Positions 35,668 through 43,707 of a DNA stretch of 64,000 bases are shown piece by piece; the stretch's first letter is position 1; every line of letters starts with the position of its first letter. The translations under genes were made by a program, and so were the position numbers. The stretch is from Pseudomonas viridiflava (GTDB lineage: Bacteria; Pseudomonadota; Gammaproteobacteria; Pseudomonadales; Pseudomonadaceae), in the NCBI RefSeq assembly GCF_900590755.1, contig NZ_UUOC01000001.1:620001-684000 (forward strand), given 5' to 3'. The notes beneath the pieces were generated by a model. That model worked only from the letters and a program-made list of their open reading frames with translations. It did no database searches and was not told the origin of the DNA.

Positions 35668-38001
35668 ATGCGCCTGTTTTCTTCCTCGCTGAGCCTGCTC
35701 CGGCTGCTGCTGGTCATCCTTTGCGCCGCCACTCTGGTGTTTCTGTGGGGATTGTTCCTCCAGCAGAAAGCCACGTCCGAGCATGAGGCGCTGGCAGCCA
35801 AAGCCGCCGAACATTTGAATCTTGCAACCATTGCAGCAGAAAACCTGCGTCAATTGGTTGATCGCGCCCAGGCCATTGGCAAAGTTGCACGCACCGACAT
35901 CGAAGACCGCGATCAACGCAATTGGGGTCTGGTGCGCATGCTGGCCGAGGACCCGGTTCTCAAGCGCATGACCTTGTACAGCAAAGACGGGCGCCTGCTG
36001 TCCGGCACCCATGTCGATGAACCACAACAGCTGCCCGCCGACTGGCTGACACAACTTCAACAGCATTGCGCCCTGTACGGCCTCAAGCCGTTGTTGCCGG
36101 GATTGCCCAGTGCACAAACGGGCGCGTCATCACCCAACTGGCGCCTGCCGTTTCTGCTGCCGCTTACCGATGCATCTGCCCGGGAGCTCGACAGCGTGCT
36201 GCTGGTGCAACTGGACATCGGCTATCTGGCGGCCCTTTTCGAGCGCATTGATTTAGGCCGCAGCGGGATGATGCGGCTGCTCGACAGCGCGGGCCGGGAA
36301 CGACTGCGCATCACCAACAGTGGCGTTGTCATTTCCGGAGCAGCGTTCAGCCCCGCGCTACCGGACAGTGGCCAGGAGGCCGGGGAAATCACTCAATACG
36401 CCGCCTCCGGTGAGTATCAAAGCCTGTACCGGCGCGTGGCAGCGCGCGGCTTCAGCGTGGTGGTCAGCCAGCAGCGCGACGAAATTCTGGCCTCTTCACG
36501 GCTGACCTACGAACGCCAGCTCTGGCTGAACCTGTGCATGACGGTGTTCATCCTCGGCAGCCTGATCTGGACCTTGCGGGTATTGCGCCGACGACAGGAA
36601 GCCTTCGGGGCACTGGAGCAGGCCCAGCAAATCAATCAGCAGTTGATCAGTCGCCTGGAAGACGAACATCGGCGCAGCAGCCATGCAGCGGCCACCGACC
36701 ATTTGAGCGGCCTGCATAACCGCCGGCAGTTCATGGAAGTGGCGGCACAGGTCCTGACTCAGCAGCGCGGCAAGCGTCAATTGCTGGCCATCCTGTTCAT
36801 CGACATGGACCGCTTCAAGTCGATCAACGACTCACTGGGCCATCGCACCGGTGACCTGCTGTTGCAGGCGGTCGCTGGTCGTATCAACCGCATGCTGGAA
36901 CCAGACGATGAAGCCGCCCGCTTTGGTGGCGACGAGTTTGTCGTGCTGCTGGCAGGCGAACGCACCGAAGAACAGATTGATACCTGGGCGCGCACCCTGG
37001 TGGAAAAACTGTCGGCGATCTACTCCCTCGAAGAACACGAACTGAGCACCAGCCCCAGCGTGGGCGTCAGCATCTGCCCCCGCGATGGTCAAGACATCGA
37101 AGAAATGATTCGCTGCGCGGATGCCGCCATGTACTCCGCCAAACGTTCGGGTCGCGGCCAGTATCGGTTTTTCGATCCTTCGCTGAACGTCTCGGACATC
37201 AAAGAATTCATCCTCGAACAGGCCTTTAACGGTGCCTTGAGCGACCGCCAGTTTGTGCTCCACTATCAGCCGCTCATCCGCCTGGATTCCATGCTGGTGG
37301 AAAGCTACGAGGCGCTGGTGCGCTGGCAGCATCCTGAGTTTGGCTTGCTCTATCCGGACCAGTTCATTTCCCTGGCCGAGCGCAGCGGCTTCATCGTGGC
37401 CCTGGGCTGGGAAGTATTGCGTCTGGCATGTGAAGACCTGGCCTCATGGCAAGCGCGAGGCGTCGACTCAAGACTGGCGATCAACATCTCGGCCATCCAG
37501 TTGCGCCAGGCGGACTTCAGCGAAAAACTGCTGAGCGAGCTCAAGCGCTACAACGTCCAGCCCCAACGGCTGGAACTGGAGATTACCGAGACCTCAGTGC
37601 TGGATCATGAGGGCCACGGGATCGAACACCTGCAACGTCTGCGCGAGGCGGGCCTGGCCATCAGCCTTGACGATTTCGGCCAGGGCTATGCGGGCTTTGC
37701 TCACCTGCAATCGCTGCCGCTGACCAAGTTGAAGATCGACCGCGCCGTGATTGCGCCGTTGTCCAACAGCCCTGACGACAACCCCATCGTGGCCTCCACC
37801 ATCATCCTCGCCAAGCGTCTGGGCCTGGAGGTAGTCGCCGAGGGCGTGGAAACACGCGAGCAACTCATCTGCCTGAAACTGGCCGGTTGCGACATGGTGC
37901 AGGGCTACCATTTCAGCCGGCCAATGTCCGCTCAGCAGCTCAACGAATACGCCCCTTTTATCAACGCGATGGATACCGCATGCGCCGAGCAAACTGGCTA
38001 A
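35668..38001 (+). CDS. Membrane GGDEF-EAL protein with periplasmic sensor domain
   Basis: A 777-residue protein. A membrane helix at about 11-32, a periplasmic sensor region (about 33-284) and a second helix (about 285-303) lead to a coiled linker, then GGDEF (RFGGDEFVVLL, signature near 420-424) and EAL (EALVRW, INISAIQL, EITETSV, VAEGVET). The GGDEF signature is intact, but the RxxD inhibitory site is not visible. In the EAL domain the loop reads DDFGQGYAGFAHL where DDFGTGYS is usual, so hydrolysis may be altered. ATG at 35668 is preferred to the overlapping GTG. The stop overlaps the start of a PhnD-like binding protein by 22 bases, so the pair is translationally coupled. Confidence 0.9.
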   Translation: MRLFSSSLSLLRLLLVILCAATLVFLWGLFLQQKATSEHEALAAKAAEHLNLATIAAENLRQLVDRAQAIGKVARTDIEDRDQRNWGLVRMLAEDPVLKRMTLYSKDGRLLSGTHVDEPQQLPADWLTQLQQHCALYGLKPLLPGLPSAQTGASSPNWRLPFLLPLTDASARELDSVLLVQLDIGYLAALFERIDLGRSGMMRLLDSAGRERLRITNSGVVISGAAFSPALPDSGQEAGEITQYAASGEYQSLYRRVAARGFSVVVSQQRDEILASSRLTYERQLWLNLCMTVFILGSLIWTLRVLRRRQEAFGALEQAQQINQQLISRLEDEHRRSSHAAATDHLSGLHNRRQFMEVAAQVLTQQRGKRQLLAILFIDMDRFKSINDSLGHRTGDLLLQAVAGRINRMLEPDDEAARFGGDEFVVLLAGERTEEQIDTWARTLVEKLSAIYSLEEHELSTSPSVGVSICPRDGQDIEEMIRCADAAMYSAKRSGRGQYRFFDPSLNVSDIKEFILEQAFNGALSDRQFVLHYQPLIRLDSMLVESYEALVRWQHPEFGLLYPDQFISLAERSGFIVALGWEVLRLACEDLASWQARGVDSRLAINISAIQLRQADFSEKLLSELKRYNVQPQRLELEITETSVLDHEGHGIEHLQRLREAGLAISLDDFGQGYAGFAHLQSLPLTKLKIDRAVIAPLSNSPDDNPIVASTIILAKRLGLEVVAEGVETREQLICLKLAGCDMVQGYHFSRPMSAQQLNEYAPFINAMDTACAEQTG

Positions 38002-38864
38002 CCGGACTTTTGACCACGTCATTGATGACAACGGTGCTGACAACGTCTGTACAGGCCCAATGCATCCAACGCGGCCTGCGCGTTGCGATCATCCCCAATA
38101 CCACCAAGCCGCTGGAAGTGCTGCGCCGGGAATACCAGCCGCTCCTGGAAAGGTTGAGCGACTCATTGCATATGCCGGTGGATCTGGTTCCCACCTCCTC
38201 ATCCTATGAGAGCGTGATCGACGCAGTGGTTTCCGGAGGAGCCGACATTGCCTGGCTCGGCCCTGCTTCCTACGTAATGGCCAGTCAACGGGATCCTCGT
38301 GTAGAACCGTTCGCCAGCCTGACCATCAGCCCAGGCTATTTCACGCCGGCAGGCAACCATTACCAGTCATTGCTGCTGACCCGACGGGGAACCTTCGACC
38401 AAGTCCAAGCCTTGCGCGGCGCCCAGGTCGCACTCAGTGATCCGGCCAGCACCTCAGGCAGCGTGGTGCCCAACTTTGAGTTTTCAGCAAAGGTCAGCCA
38501 GCCCCTGACCCGGTTTTTCAGTTCGGTGGTGTACGCAGGCTCCCACAGCAAGGCTTTGGATGCGTTACTCGATAGCAGAGTGGACGCTGCGTTCGTGGCC
38601 AGCGTTGAGGTCGATGCTTACCTGAACAACGGGCGAATCAAACGCGATACGTTCGACGTCCTGTGGCGCTCGGACCCCATCTACTATTCGCCTTATGTGT
38701 TCAGCGGCACCCTCTGCCCGGAGTTGAAGGACCAGATCCGCACGGCCATGTTCAGCAACCAGAGCGGCCTGTCCGCCTTCCTGAAATCCCAGGAAGCCAC
38801 CGGCCTGGTCCCGGTGAGCCAGGCGCAATACGAGTCGTTGTTACGGATGATGCAGGCGCGTTGA
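37980..38864 (+). CDS. PhnD-like periplasmic phosphate/phosphonate-type binding protein
   Basis: A 294-residue solute-binding protein with a signal peptide (ends near VQAQ, followed by Cys) and a PhnD-family body: LRVAIIPNTTKPLEVLRREY, SSSYESVIDAVVSGGADIAWLGPASYV and LSDPASTSGSVVPNFEF. The start lies inside the end of the GGDEF-EAL gene. No permease or ATPase gene follows, so it is unlikely to work as a transporter component. More probably it is a periplasmic ligand sensor that presents its state to the GGDEF-EAL protein. Confidence 0.86.
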   Translation: MRRANWLTGLLTTSLMTTVLTTSVQAQCIQRGLRVAIIPNTTKPLEVLRREYQPLLERLSDSLHMPVDLVPTSSSYESVIDAVVSGGADIAWLGPASYVMASQRDPRVEPFASLTISPGYFTPAGNHYQSLLLTRRGTFDQVQALRGAQVALSDPASTSGSVVPNFEFSAKVSQPLTRFFSSVVYAGSHSKALDALLDSRVDAAFVASVEVDAYLNNGRIKRDTFDVLWRSDPIYYSPYVFSGTLCPELKDQIRTAMFSNQSGLSAFLKSQEATGLVPVSQAQYESLLRMMQAR

Positions 38865-38868
38865 TGAG

Positions 38869-38940
38869 GTAGGAGCCAACTTGTTGGCAAGGGCGTCGGA
38901 CCTGCAAACACAGGAACATCGCTCGCGAACAAGTTCGCAC
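38869..38940. repeat. REP-like inverted repeat (GTAGGAGCCAACTTGTTGG type)
   Basis: A fourth repeat class: left arm AGGAGCCAACTTGTTGGC, right arm CGCGAACAAGTTCGC, pairing partially. A cleaner copy is at 42040-42119. Confidence 0.65.
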
Positions 38941-38955
38941 GGGTTTGGCGATCCC

Positions 38956-39030
38956 CTGTAGGAGCTGCCGAAGGCTGCGAATGGGCCGTGTCAGGCAAAA
39001 TGCTTTCGCAGCCTTCGGCAGCTCCTACAG
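38956..39030. repeat. REP hairpin (type 1)
   Basis: Near-perfect inverted pair between the PhnD-like gene and the convergent carboxynorspermidine genes. Confidence 0.87.
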
Positions 39031-39108
39031 AAAGCGAGTGATGTGTTTTGAAGGAAGAAGGCACAAAGCCCTGCGCGTCGCTATCGACGCACAGGGTTCT
39101 TTACAGCA

Positions 39109-40353
39109 TCAGGCGATGGCGTCCCAAGGACGGTCGCCCTTGTCGTCCTTGATGCGGGTCGGCAGACCCATGACGTCAAGCAGCTTGAGGAACGGCTCGG
39201 CTGGCAGTTCTTCAACGTTGGCCATGCGTTGCACGTCCCACTCCCCACGGGCAACCAGCAGGGCTGCGGCCACCGGCGGTACGCCAGCGGTGTAGGAAAT
39301 GCCCTGGCTGTCGGTTTCAGCGTAGGCTTCTTCGTGGTCGGCAACGTTGTAGATGAACAGCTCATGGGGCTGACCATCACGAGTGCCTTTGACCAGATCA
39401 CCGATGCAGGTCTTGCCGGTGTAGCCCGGTGCCAGCGACGAAGGATCCGGCAGCACAGCCTTGACCACTTTCAACGGAACGATTTCCACGCCTTCAGCGG
39501 TCTTGACCGGCTTCTCGGAAAGCAGGCCCAGCGTGTTCAGCACAGTGAAGACGTTGATGTAGTGCTCGCCGAAACTCATCCAGAACCGCACGTTCGGCAC
39601 GCCCAGGTTCTTGGACAGCGAGTGCACTTCATCGTGACCGGTCAGGTACAGGTTCTGCGAACCCACTACCGGCAGATCATCGGTGCGTTTGACTTCGAAC
39701 ATGCTGTTGGTGGTCCACTGGCTGTTCTGCCAGCTGTACACCTGCCCGGTGAATTCACGGAAGTTGATTTCGGGATCGAAGTTGGTCGCGAAATACTTGC
39801 CGTGTGATCCCGCATTGACGTCGAGGATGTCGATGGAGTCAATGCGGTCGAAATGCTTTTGTTGCGCCAGTGCGGCATAGGCGTTAACGACGCCAGGGTC
39901 GAAACCCACACCGAGAATGGCGGTGATGTTCTTCTGTTGACACTCTTCGAGGTGTTTCCACTCGTAGTTGCCGTACCACGGCGGCGTCTCACAGATCTTG
40001 CCTGGCTCTTCGTGGATGGCGGTGTCCAGATAGGCAACGCCGGTATCGATGCAGGCACGCAGCACCGACATATTAAGGAACGATGAACCTACGTTGATGA
40101 CGATTTGCGATTCAGTCTCGAGGATCAGCGCCTTGGTCGCTTCGATTTCCAGTGCATTGAGCGTGAAGGCTTTGATATCGGCGGGCTGCTTGAGGCTACC
40201 CTTGGCCTTGACGCTGTCGATGATGGCCTGGCACTTGGAGATGTTGCGCGACGCGATGGCAATACGACCGAGTTCGTCGTTGTGCTGCGCGCACTTGTGG
40301 GCCACCACCTTGGCGACACCTCCTGCACCAATGATAAGAACGTTCTTCTTCAA
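39109..40353 (-). CDS. Saccharopine dehydrogenase-like carboxynorspermidine/carboxyspermidine synthase
   Basis: A 414-residue NAD(P)-dependent enzyme. The Rossmann start KKNVLIIGAGGVAKVVAHKC is followed by the family blocks VINVGSSFLNMSVLRAC, AYLDTAIHEEPGKICETPP, AILGVGFDPGVVNAYAAL and TAGVPPVAAALLVARGEWD. Enzymes of this type reductively condense aspartate semialdehyde with a diamine (diaminopropane or putrescine). TTG at 40353 is chosen because AGGAG lies 10 bases upstream and the family starts at KKNVLI; a GTG at 40371 is also possible. It is 27 bases after the decarboxylase gene, so the two steps are encoded together. Confidence 0.88.
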   Translation of the reverse strand: MKKNVLIIGAGGVAKVVAHKCAQHNDELGRIAIASRNISKCQAIIDSVKAKGSLKQPADIKAFTLNALEIEATKALILETESQIVINVGSSFLNMSVLRACIDTGVAYLDTAIHEEPGKICETPPWYGNYEWKHLEECQQKNITAILGVGFDPGVVNAYAALAQQKHFDRIDSIDILDVNAGSHGKYFATNFDPEINFREFTGQVYSWQNSQWTTNSMFEVKRTDDLPVVGSQNLYLTGHDEVHSLSKNLGVPNVRFWMSFGEHYINVFTVLNTLGLLSEKPVKTAEGVEIVPLKVVKAVLPDPSSLAPGYTGKTCIGDLVKGTRDGQPHELFIYNVADHEEAYAETDSQGISYTAGVPPVAAALLVARGEWDVQRMANVEELPAEPFLKLLDVMGLPTRIKDDKGDRPWDAIA

Positions 40354-40380
40354 TTCCTTACTTCTCCTCACTACGCCAGC

Positions 40381-41478
40381 TTACGAAAGGCTGGACAGGT
40401 AATCGTCAAAACCAAACTCACGAACCACCTCGACAGTACCGTCGAGTTGTTTCACTACGATGGACGGCATTTTCAGACCGTTGAACCAGTTCTTCTTGAC
40501 CATGGTGTAGCCCGCTGCGTCAACAAACGACAGCCGATCGCCAATCGCCAGGGGTGCCAGGAATTGATACTCGCCGAAGATATCACCGGCCAGACACGAC
40601 TTGCCGCAGATCATGTACGTGTGCTCACCCTCGCTGGGTGCCAGCTTGGCGTTCAGGCGGTAGATCAACAGGTCCAGCATGTGAGCTTCGATGGAGCTGT
40701 CCACTACTGCCAGATGCTTGCCGTTATAAAGAGTGTCGAGCACGGTGACTTCAAGAGAAGCGCTCTGGGTAATCGCCGCTTCGCCTGGCTCCAGATAGAC
40801 CTGCACGCCGTACTTCTGCGAGAAGGCCTTGAGGCGCGCGCAGAACTCGTCCAGCGCGTAGCCTTCACCGGTGAAATGAATGCCGCCGCCGAGGCTGACC
40901 CATTCCACTTTGTGCAGCAAGTGACCGAAACGTTCTTCGATAGTACCCAGCATCTGGTCGAACAGGCCGAAATCACCGTTCTCGCAGTTGTTGTGGAACA
41001 TGAAGCCGGAAATCTGACCGATGACTTCTTCGACCTTGACCGGATCCCATTCGCCCAGACGGCTGAACGGACGCGCCGGGTCTGCCAGCAGGTAGTCGGA
41101 GCTGCTCACTTGCGGGTTGACCCGCAGACCGCGCACTTTGCCTGCGGACGCGTCGGCAAAGCGCTGCAACTGGCCGATGGAGTTGAAGATGATCTTGTCG
41201 CAGTTCTCGAGCATTTCCTCGATTTCGTCGTCAGCCCAGGCGACGCTGTAGGCGTGGGTCTCGCCAGCAAATTTCTGGCGGCCGAGCTTGAGTTCGTAGA
41301 GCGACGACGAGGTGGTGCCGTCCATGTACTGTTGCATCAGGTCGAATACCGACCAGGTAGCAAAGCACTTGAGCGCCAGCAGAGCCTTGGCCCCGGAGTG
41401 TTCGCGCACGTAGGCGATCTTCTCCATGTTGGTCAGGAGCTTCTGTTTATCGATCAGGTAGTACGGCGTTTTGATCAT
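40381..41478 (-). CDS. nspC: Carboxynorspermidine/carboxyspermidine decarboxylase
   Basis: A 365-residue PLP-dependent decarboxylase of the alanine-racemase-fold group. The PLP Lys is Lys37 in KALLALKCFATW; SLGGGIHFTGEGY supplies the glycine-rich phosphate-binding loop, LEPGEAAITQSA follows, and ICGKSCLAGDIFGEY gives the catalytic Cys region. It removes CO2 from carboxynorspermidine or carboxyspermidine to give the triamine. The start MIKTPYYLID follows a GGAGG site; the longer frame upstream is unlikely. It is first in the two-gene operon. Confidence 0.92.
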   Translation of the reverse strand: MIKTPYYLIDKQKLLTNMEKIAYVREHSGAKALLALKCFATWSVFDLMQQYMDGTTSSSLYELKLGRQKFAGETHAYSVAWADDEIEEMLENCDKIIFNSIGQLQRFADASAGKVRGLRVNPQVSSSDYLLADPARPFSRLGEWDPVKVEEVIGQISGFMFHNNCENGDFGLFDQMLGTIEERFGHLLHKVEWVSLGGGIHFTGEGYALDEFCARLKAFSQKYGVQVYLEPGEAAITQSASLEVTVLDTLYNGKHLAVVDSSIEAHMLDLLIYRLNAKLAPSEGEHTYMICGKSCLAGDIFGEYQFLAPLAIGDRLSFVDAAGYTMVKKNWFNGLKMPSIVVKQLDGTVEVVREFGFDDYLSSLS

Positions 41479-41704
41479 TTCGACGCCTCCGGCAAGGTCG
41501 GCCAAAAAAAGGACACGCATTGTGCCTTCACTAAGGGGCGTTCTCAATGAGTTTCCGCCCCGCGTACGGATGGTCCGCTGGCACGGGCGGTGCCGGGAGA
41601 TTAAGCAGGTGGGAGGTTACGCTTTTATGACAGTTGTGATTTGAGGGGGTTGAGACGGTGTGTGTTTACGCAACTTTAAGTCTGGATGTGGGTGTGGGTG
41701 TGGG

Positions 41705-41985
41705 TGCATATCCATTACCTCGGTAACGGCCACCTATGGTTCCGCTTTTACAGCGGGTCACTTTTGGCAAACGCCCCAAAAGTAACCAAAAGGTCTGTGC
41801 CCCACCACTCGGTCCCTCGCCTAGGCTCGGCATGCCCAGAATTCGACATTGAGGTGTGGGGCCGCCGCGAAGGGCCATCCCTGGCCCAGCGCGGCTAAAC
41901 CGGCATCCTTGCCGGTTTGCCCCACACCTCAACATCGAATTCCGGCCAGCGTGGTTTGACGGGGCGCTTAGGATCAAAAGCCAGA
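41705..41985 (+). repeat. Large structured repeat, copy A
   Basis: About 280 bases matching copy B (42330-42645) in inverted orientation; shared parts include CCTCGCCTAGGCTCGGCAT and GGCCAGCGTGGTTTGACGGG. Within the copy, 41839-41862 can pair with 41919-41942 (about 22 of 24 positions), and AAACCGGC/GCCGGTTT makes an inner hairpin. Confidence 0.82.
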
Positions 41986-42039
41986 TCAACAGCAGATCAA
42001 TAGCAGATCAACAGCAAGATCAACCGCAGAACCGGATCC

Positions 42040-42119
42040 CTGTAGGAGCCAACTTGTTGGCGAGACATTGGACCTGCGTTCCACGGAATATCGCCTCGCG
42101 AACAAGTTCGCTCCTACAG
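42040..42119. repeat. REP-like inverted repeat (GTAGGAGCCAACTTGTTGG type)
   Basis: Clean inverted pair with arms CTGTAGGAGCCAACTTGTT and its near complement CGAACAAGTTCGCTCCTACAG, lying between the two large repeats. Confidence 0.78.
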
Positions 42120-42134
42120 TTGAAATGTGAACTC

Positions 42135-42250
42135 GCGAATCGCTTTCGCAGCCTTCGGCAGCTCCTACAGGGTTGGCGTTTTTTCAGGCATTTCACGGAC
42201 CTGTAGGAGCTGACCGAGGTTACGAGGGCTGCGATGGCGGTGGATCAGGC
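42135..42250. repeat. Two unpaired type-1 REP halves
   Basis: A right-arm half (TTCGCAGCCTTCGGCAGCTC, ending near 42170) and a left-arm half of the long variant (starting near 42201), head to head, 30 bases apart. Confidence 0.65.
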
Positions 42251-42329
42251 ACACCGCGTAATCGTTCATCATCCGAGTGCGGCCCAGACCAAGCGCGCTA
42301 CAGAAAATCTGCGATTCCATCGGAGCGAG

Positions 42330-42645
42330 CTTTTGATTTGGCTTTTGATCTTAGGCGCCCCGTCAAACCACGCTGGCCGGAAGCCGATATTGATTCGGCG
42401 GGGCGCCCTTGATTGAAAAGCAGGGCATGGACGCCGGTTTAGCCGCGCTGGGCCAGGGATGGCCCTTCGCGGCGGCCCGCCGAATCAATGTCGGATTCCG
42501 GGTATGCCGAGCCTAGGCGAGGCACCGAGTGGTGGGGCAAGAGCGTTTTGCTTACTTTTGACTGGGCCGACATTCCGGCTTCAAAAGTGAGGCGCCGTAA
42601 GGGCGCAACCATAATCAGCCGTTTCCGCAGTAACGGATATGTACA
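42330..42645 (-). repeat. Large structured repeat, copy B (inverted)
   Basis: Inverted partner of copy A. Its own internal stem pairs 42381-42404 with 42475-42497. The stem sequence differs from copy A (GATTCGGCGGG class against GAGGTGTGGGG class) but is still self-complementary. Confidence 0.82.
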
Positions 42646-42655
42646 CAAGGCCACC

Positions 42656-43366
42656 CTATTCCCCCCCACCCCCCGGACGATAAAGCACCCACCGATAACA
42701 CAGCACGCAAATCATCCAGTCAAACAACAACGTCCAGATGTTATGAGAAAGAAAATGCGCGCCCTGAAGCATACGGCCGATAGAGAAAATCACCCCCAGC
42801 CCAAGCGCTACACCAAGGGCAACGCGCGCAGCACGGGGATGGCGGTCGCGCAAGGCAAAGAACAAAGCCAGCAGCGAGAAACCGGTAGAGGCATGACCGC
42901 CGGGCCAGCAACGCCCAGGCTTGAGGGTTTCGGCTCGCGCATCCAACAACGGCGTGAAGGTCTCTTCGCCACCGAATTCACTCAGGCTCCAGGGACACTG
43001 CACAGCAGTCAGGGCCTTGAGCGGCGTGATGATCGCGGTACTGAGCCCCATGGCCAGCACCACATAACCCAAGGTGCGACGCCATTCGCGCAACTTCGGC
43101 AAGAACAGGCTGGCCAGAAACCCCATCACGACCAGCACGCTAAACAGAATCACCACCTGTTTGGCGCGATCATGCAGGATGTTCTCCAGCCAGTAACTCT
43201 TATGCCCGATAAACCCCACACCGGGCAGGTACATTTTCTCGGCGATCGCGAAATCCAGCCCCGCAGGATCCAGCCACAGCAGCAAGCCCATTATCAGCAA
43301 CGGAAAGCCCAGCCAAAGCCGGAAATCAAAAGGACGAGAGGCAGGAAGCGGTGTTGCGATAGCCAT
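42656..43366 (-). CDS. PAP2-family membrane phosphatase
   Basis: A 236-residue, six-helix inner-membrane protein. The phosphatase motifs are KALTAVQCPW (motif 1, with Cys where Arg is usual), GRCWPGGHASTGFSL (motif 2, PSGH-like) and SIGRMLQGAHFLSHNIW (motif 3, SRxxxxxHxxxD-like, with Asn at the last position). Such enzymes act on lipid A, undecaprenyl pyrophosphate or other lipid phosphates on the periplasmic face. It is divergent from eptA, which suggests a lipid A modification role. Confidence 0.85.
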   Translation of the reverse strand: MAIATPLPASRPFDFRLWLGFPLLIMGLLLWLDPAGLDFAIAEKMYLPGVGFIGHKSYWLENILHDRAKQVVILFSVLVVMGFLASLFLPKLREWRRTLGYVVLAMGLSTAIITPLKALTAVQCPWSLSEFGGEETFTPLLDARAETLKPGRCWPGGHASTGFSLLALFFALRDRHPRAARVALGVALGLGVIFSIGRMLQGAHFLSHNIWTLLFDWMICVLCYRWVLYRPGGGGE

Positions 43367-43707
43367 GGACAGGCTCCGATAGGTGTTACAGGTTCAATAT
43401 GAGCGCTGGCGTTGGGCGCGTTCTGCAGCCGTCGGCCATCGGTTAAAAGAGCGCGATGATAAATCGGCAAGCTGTAGTTGAGCAGTGAAAACGATGTGAA
43501 AAATTAGTAGTGAATGTTTGTTCAGGCTTTATTCAGATAAGTGCAGGAGTGGACGAGTAATCTCCCGGAAAAAACGCACTCTCACTTTTTCCTTGCACGG
43601 TTTTCACAAAAAATTTATGGCCGCCTGCCTAAAGTCCGCTCCATTGGAGATGGCGCCGTGTTTGCCAAGCCGTCAGCGCTCCGCAACTTTACGCAAGTAG
43701 ACTCTCT
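43367..43707. promoter_or_regulatory. Divergent promoter region of PAP2 and eptA genes
   Basis: About 340 AT-richer bases with no credible gene. It must hold both divergent promoters. I could not identify a confident PmrA or ColR box by eye. Confidence 0.5.

Larger units (their letters stand above)
41479..42655. other. Gene-free repeat-rich region
   Basis: About 1.2 kb without a credible gene. It holds the nspC promoter region, three copies of GTGGGT (41688-41707), two large inverted copies of a structured repeat (41705-41985 and 42330-42645) and, between them, several REP-type elements. Short open frames here (for example on the minus strand at 42439-42669) are translations of the repeat. 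Confidence 0.8.

Noticed and set aside
40105..41550. 481-codon plus-strand frame
   Set aside because: Covers the antisense of nspC and part of the synthase gene; both are strongly supported on the minus strand.
42439..42669. Short minus-strand frame ending RREGPSLAQRG
   Set aside because: The same peptide ending arises in repeat copy A, so it is translation of a non-coding repeat.
42488..43402. 304-codon plus-strand frame
   Set aside because: Runs from repeat B through the antisense of the PAP2 gene; no domain, and the PAP2 motifs on the minus strand are clear.
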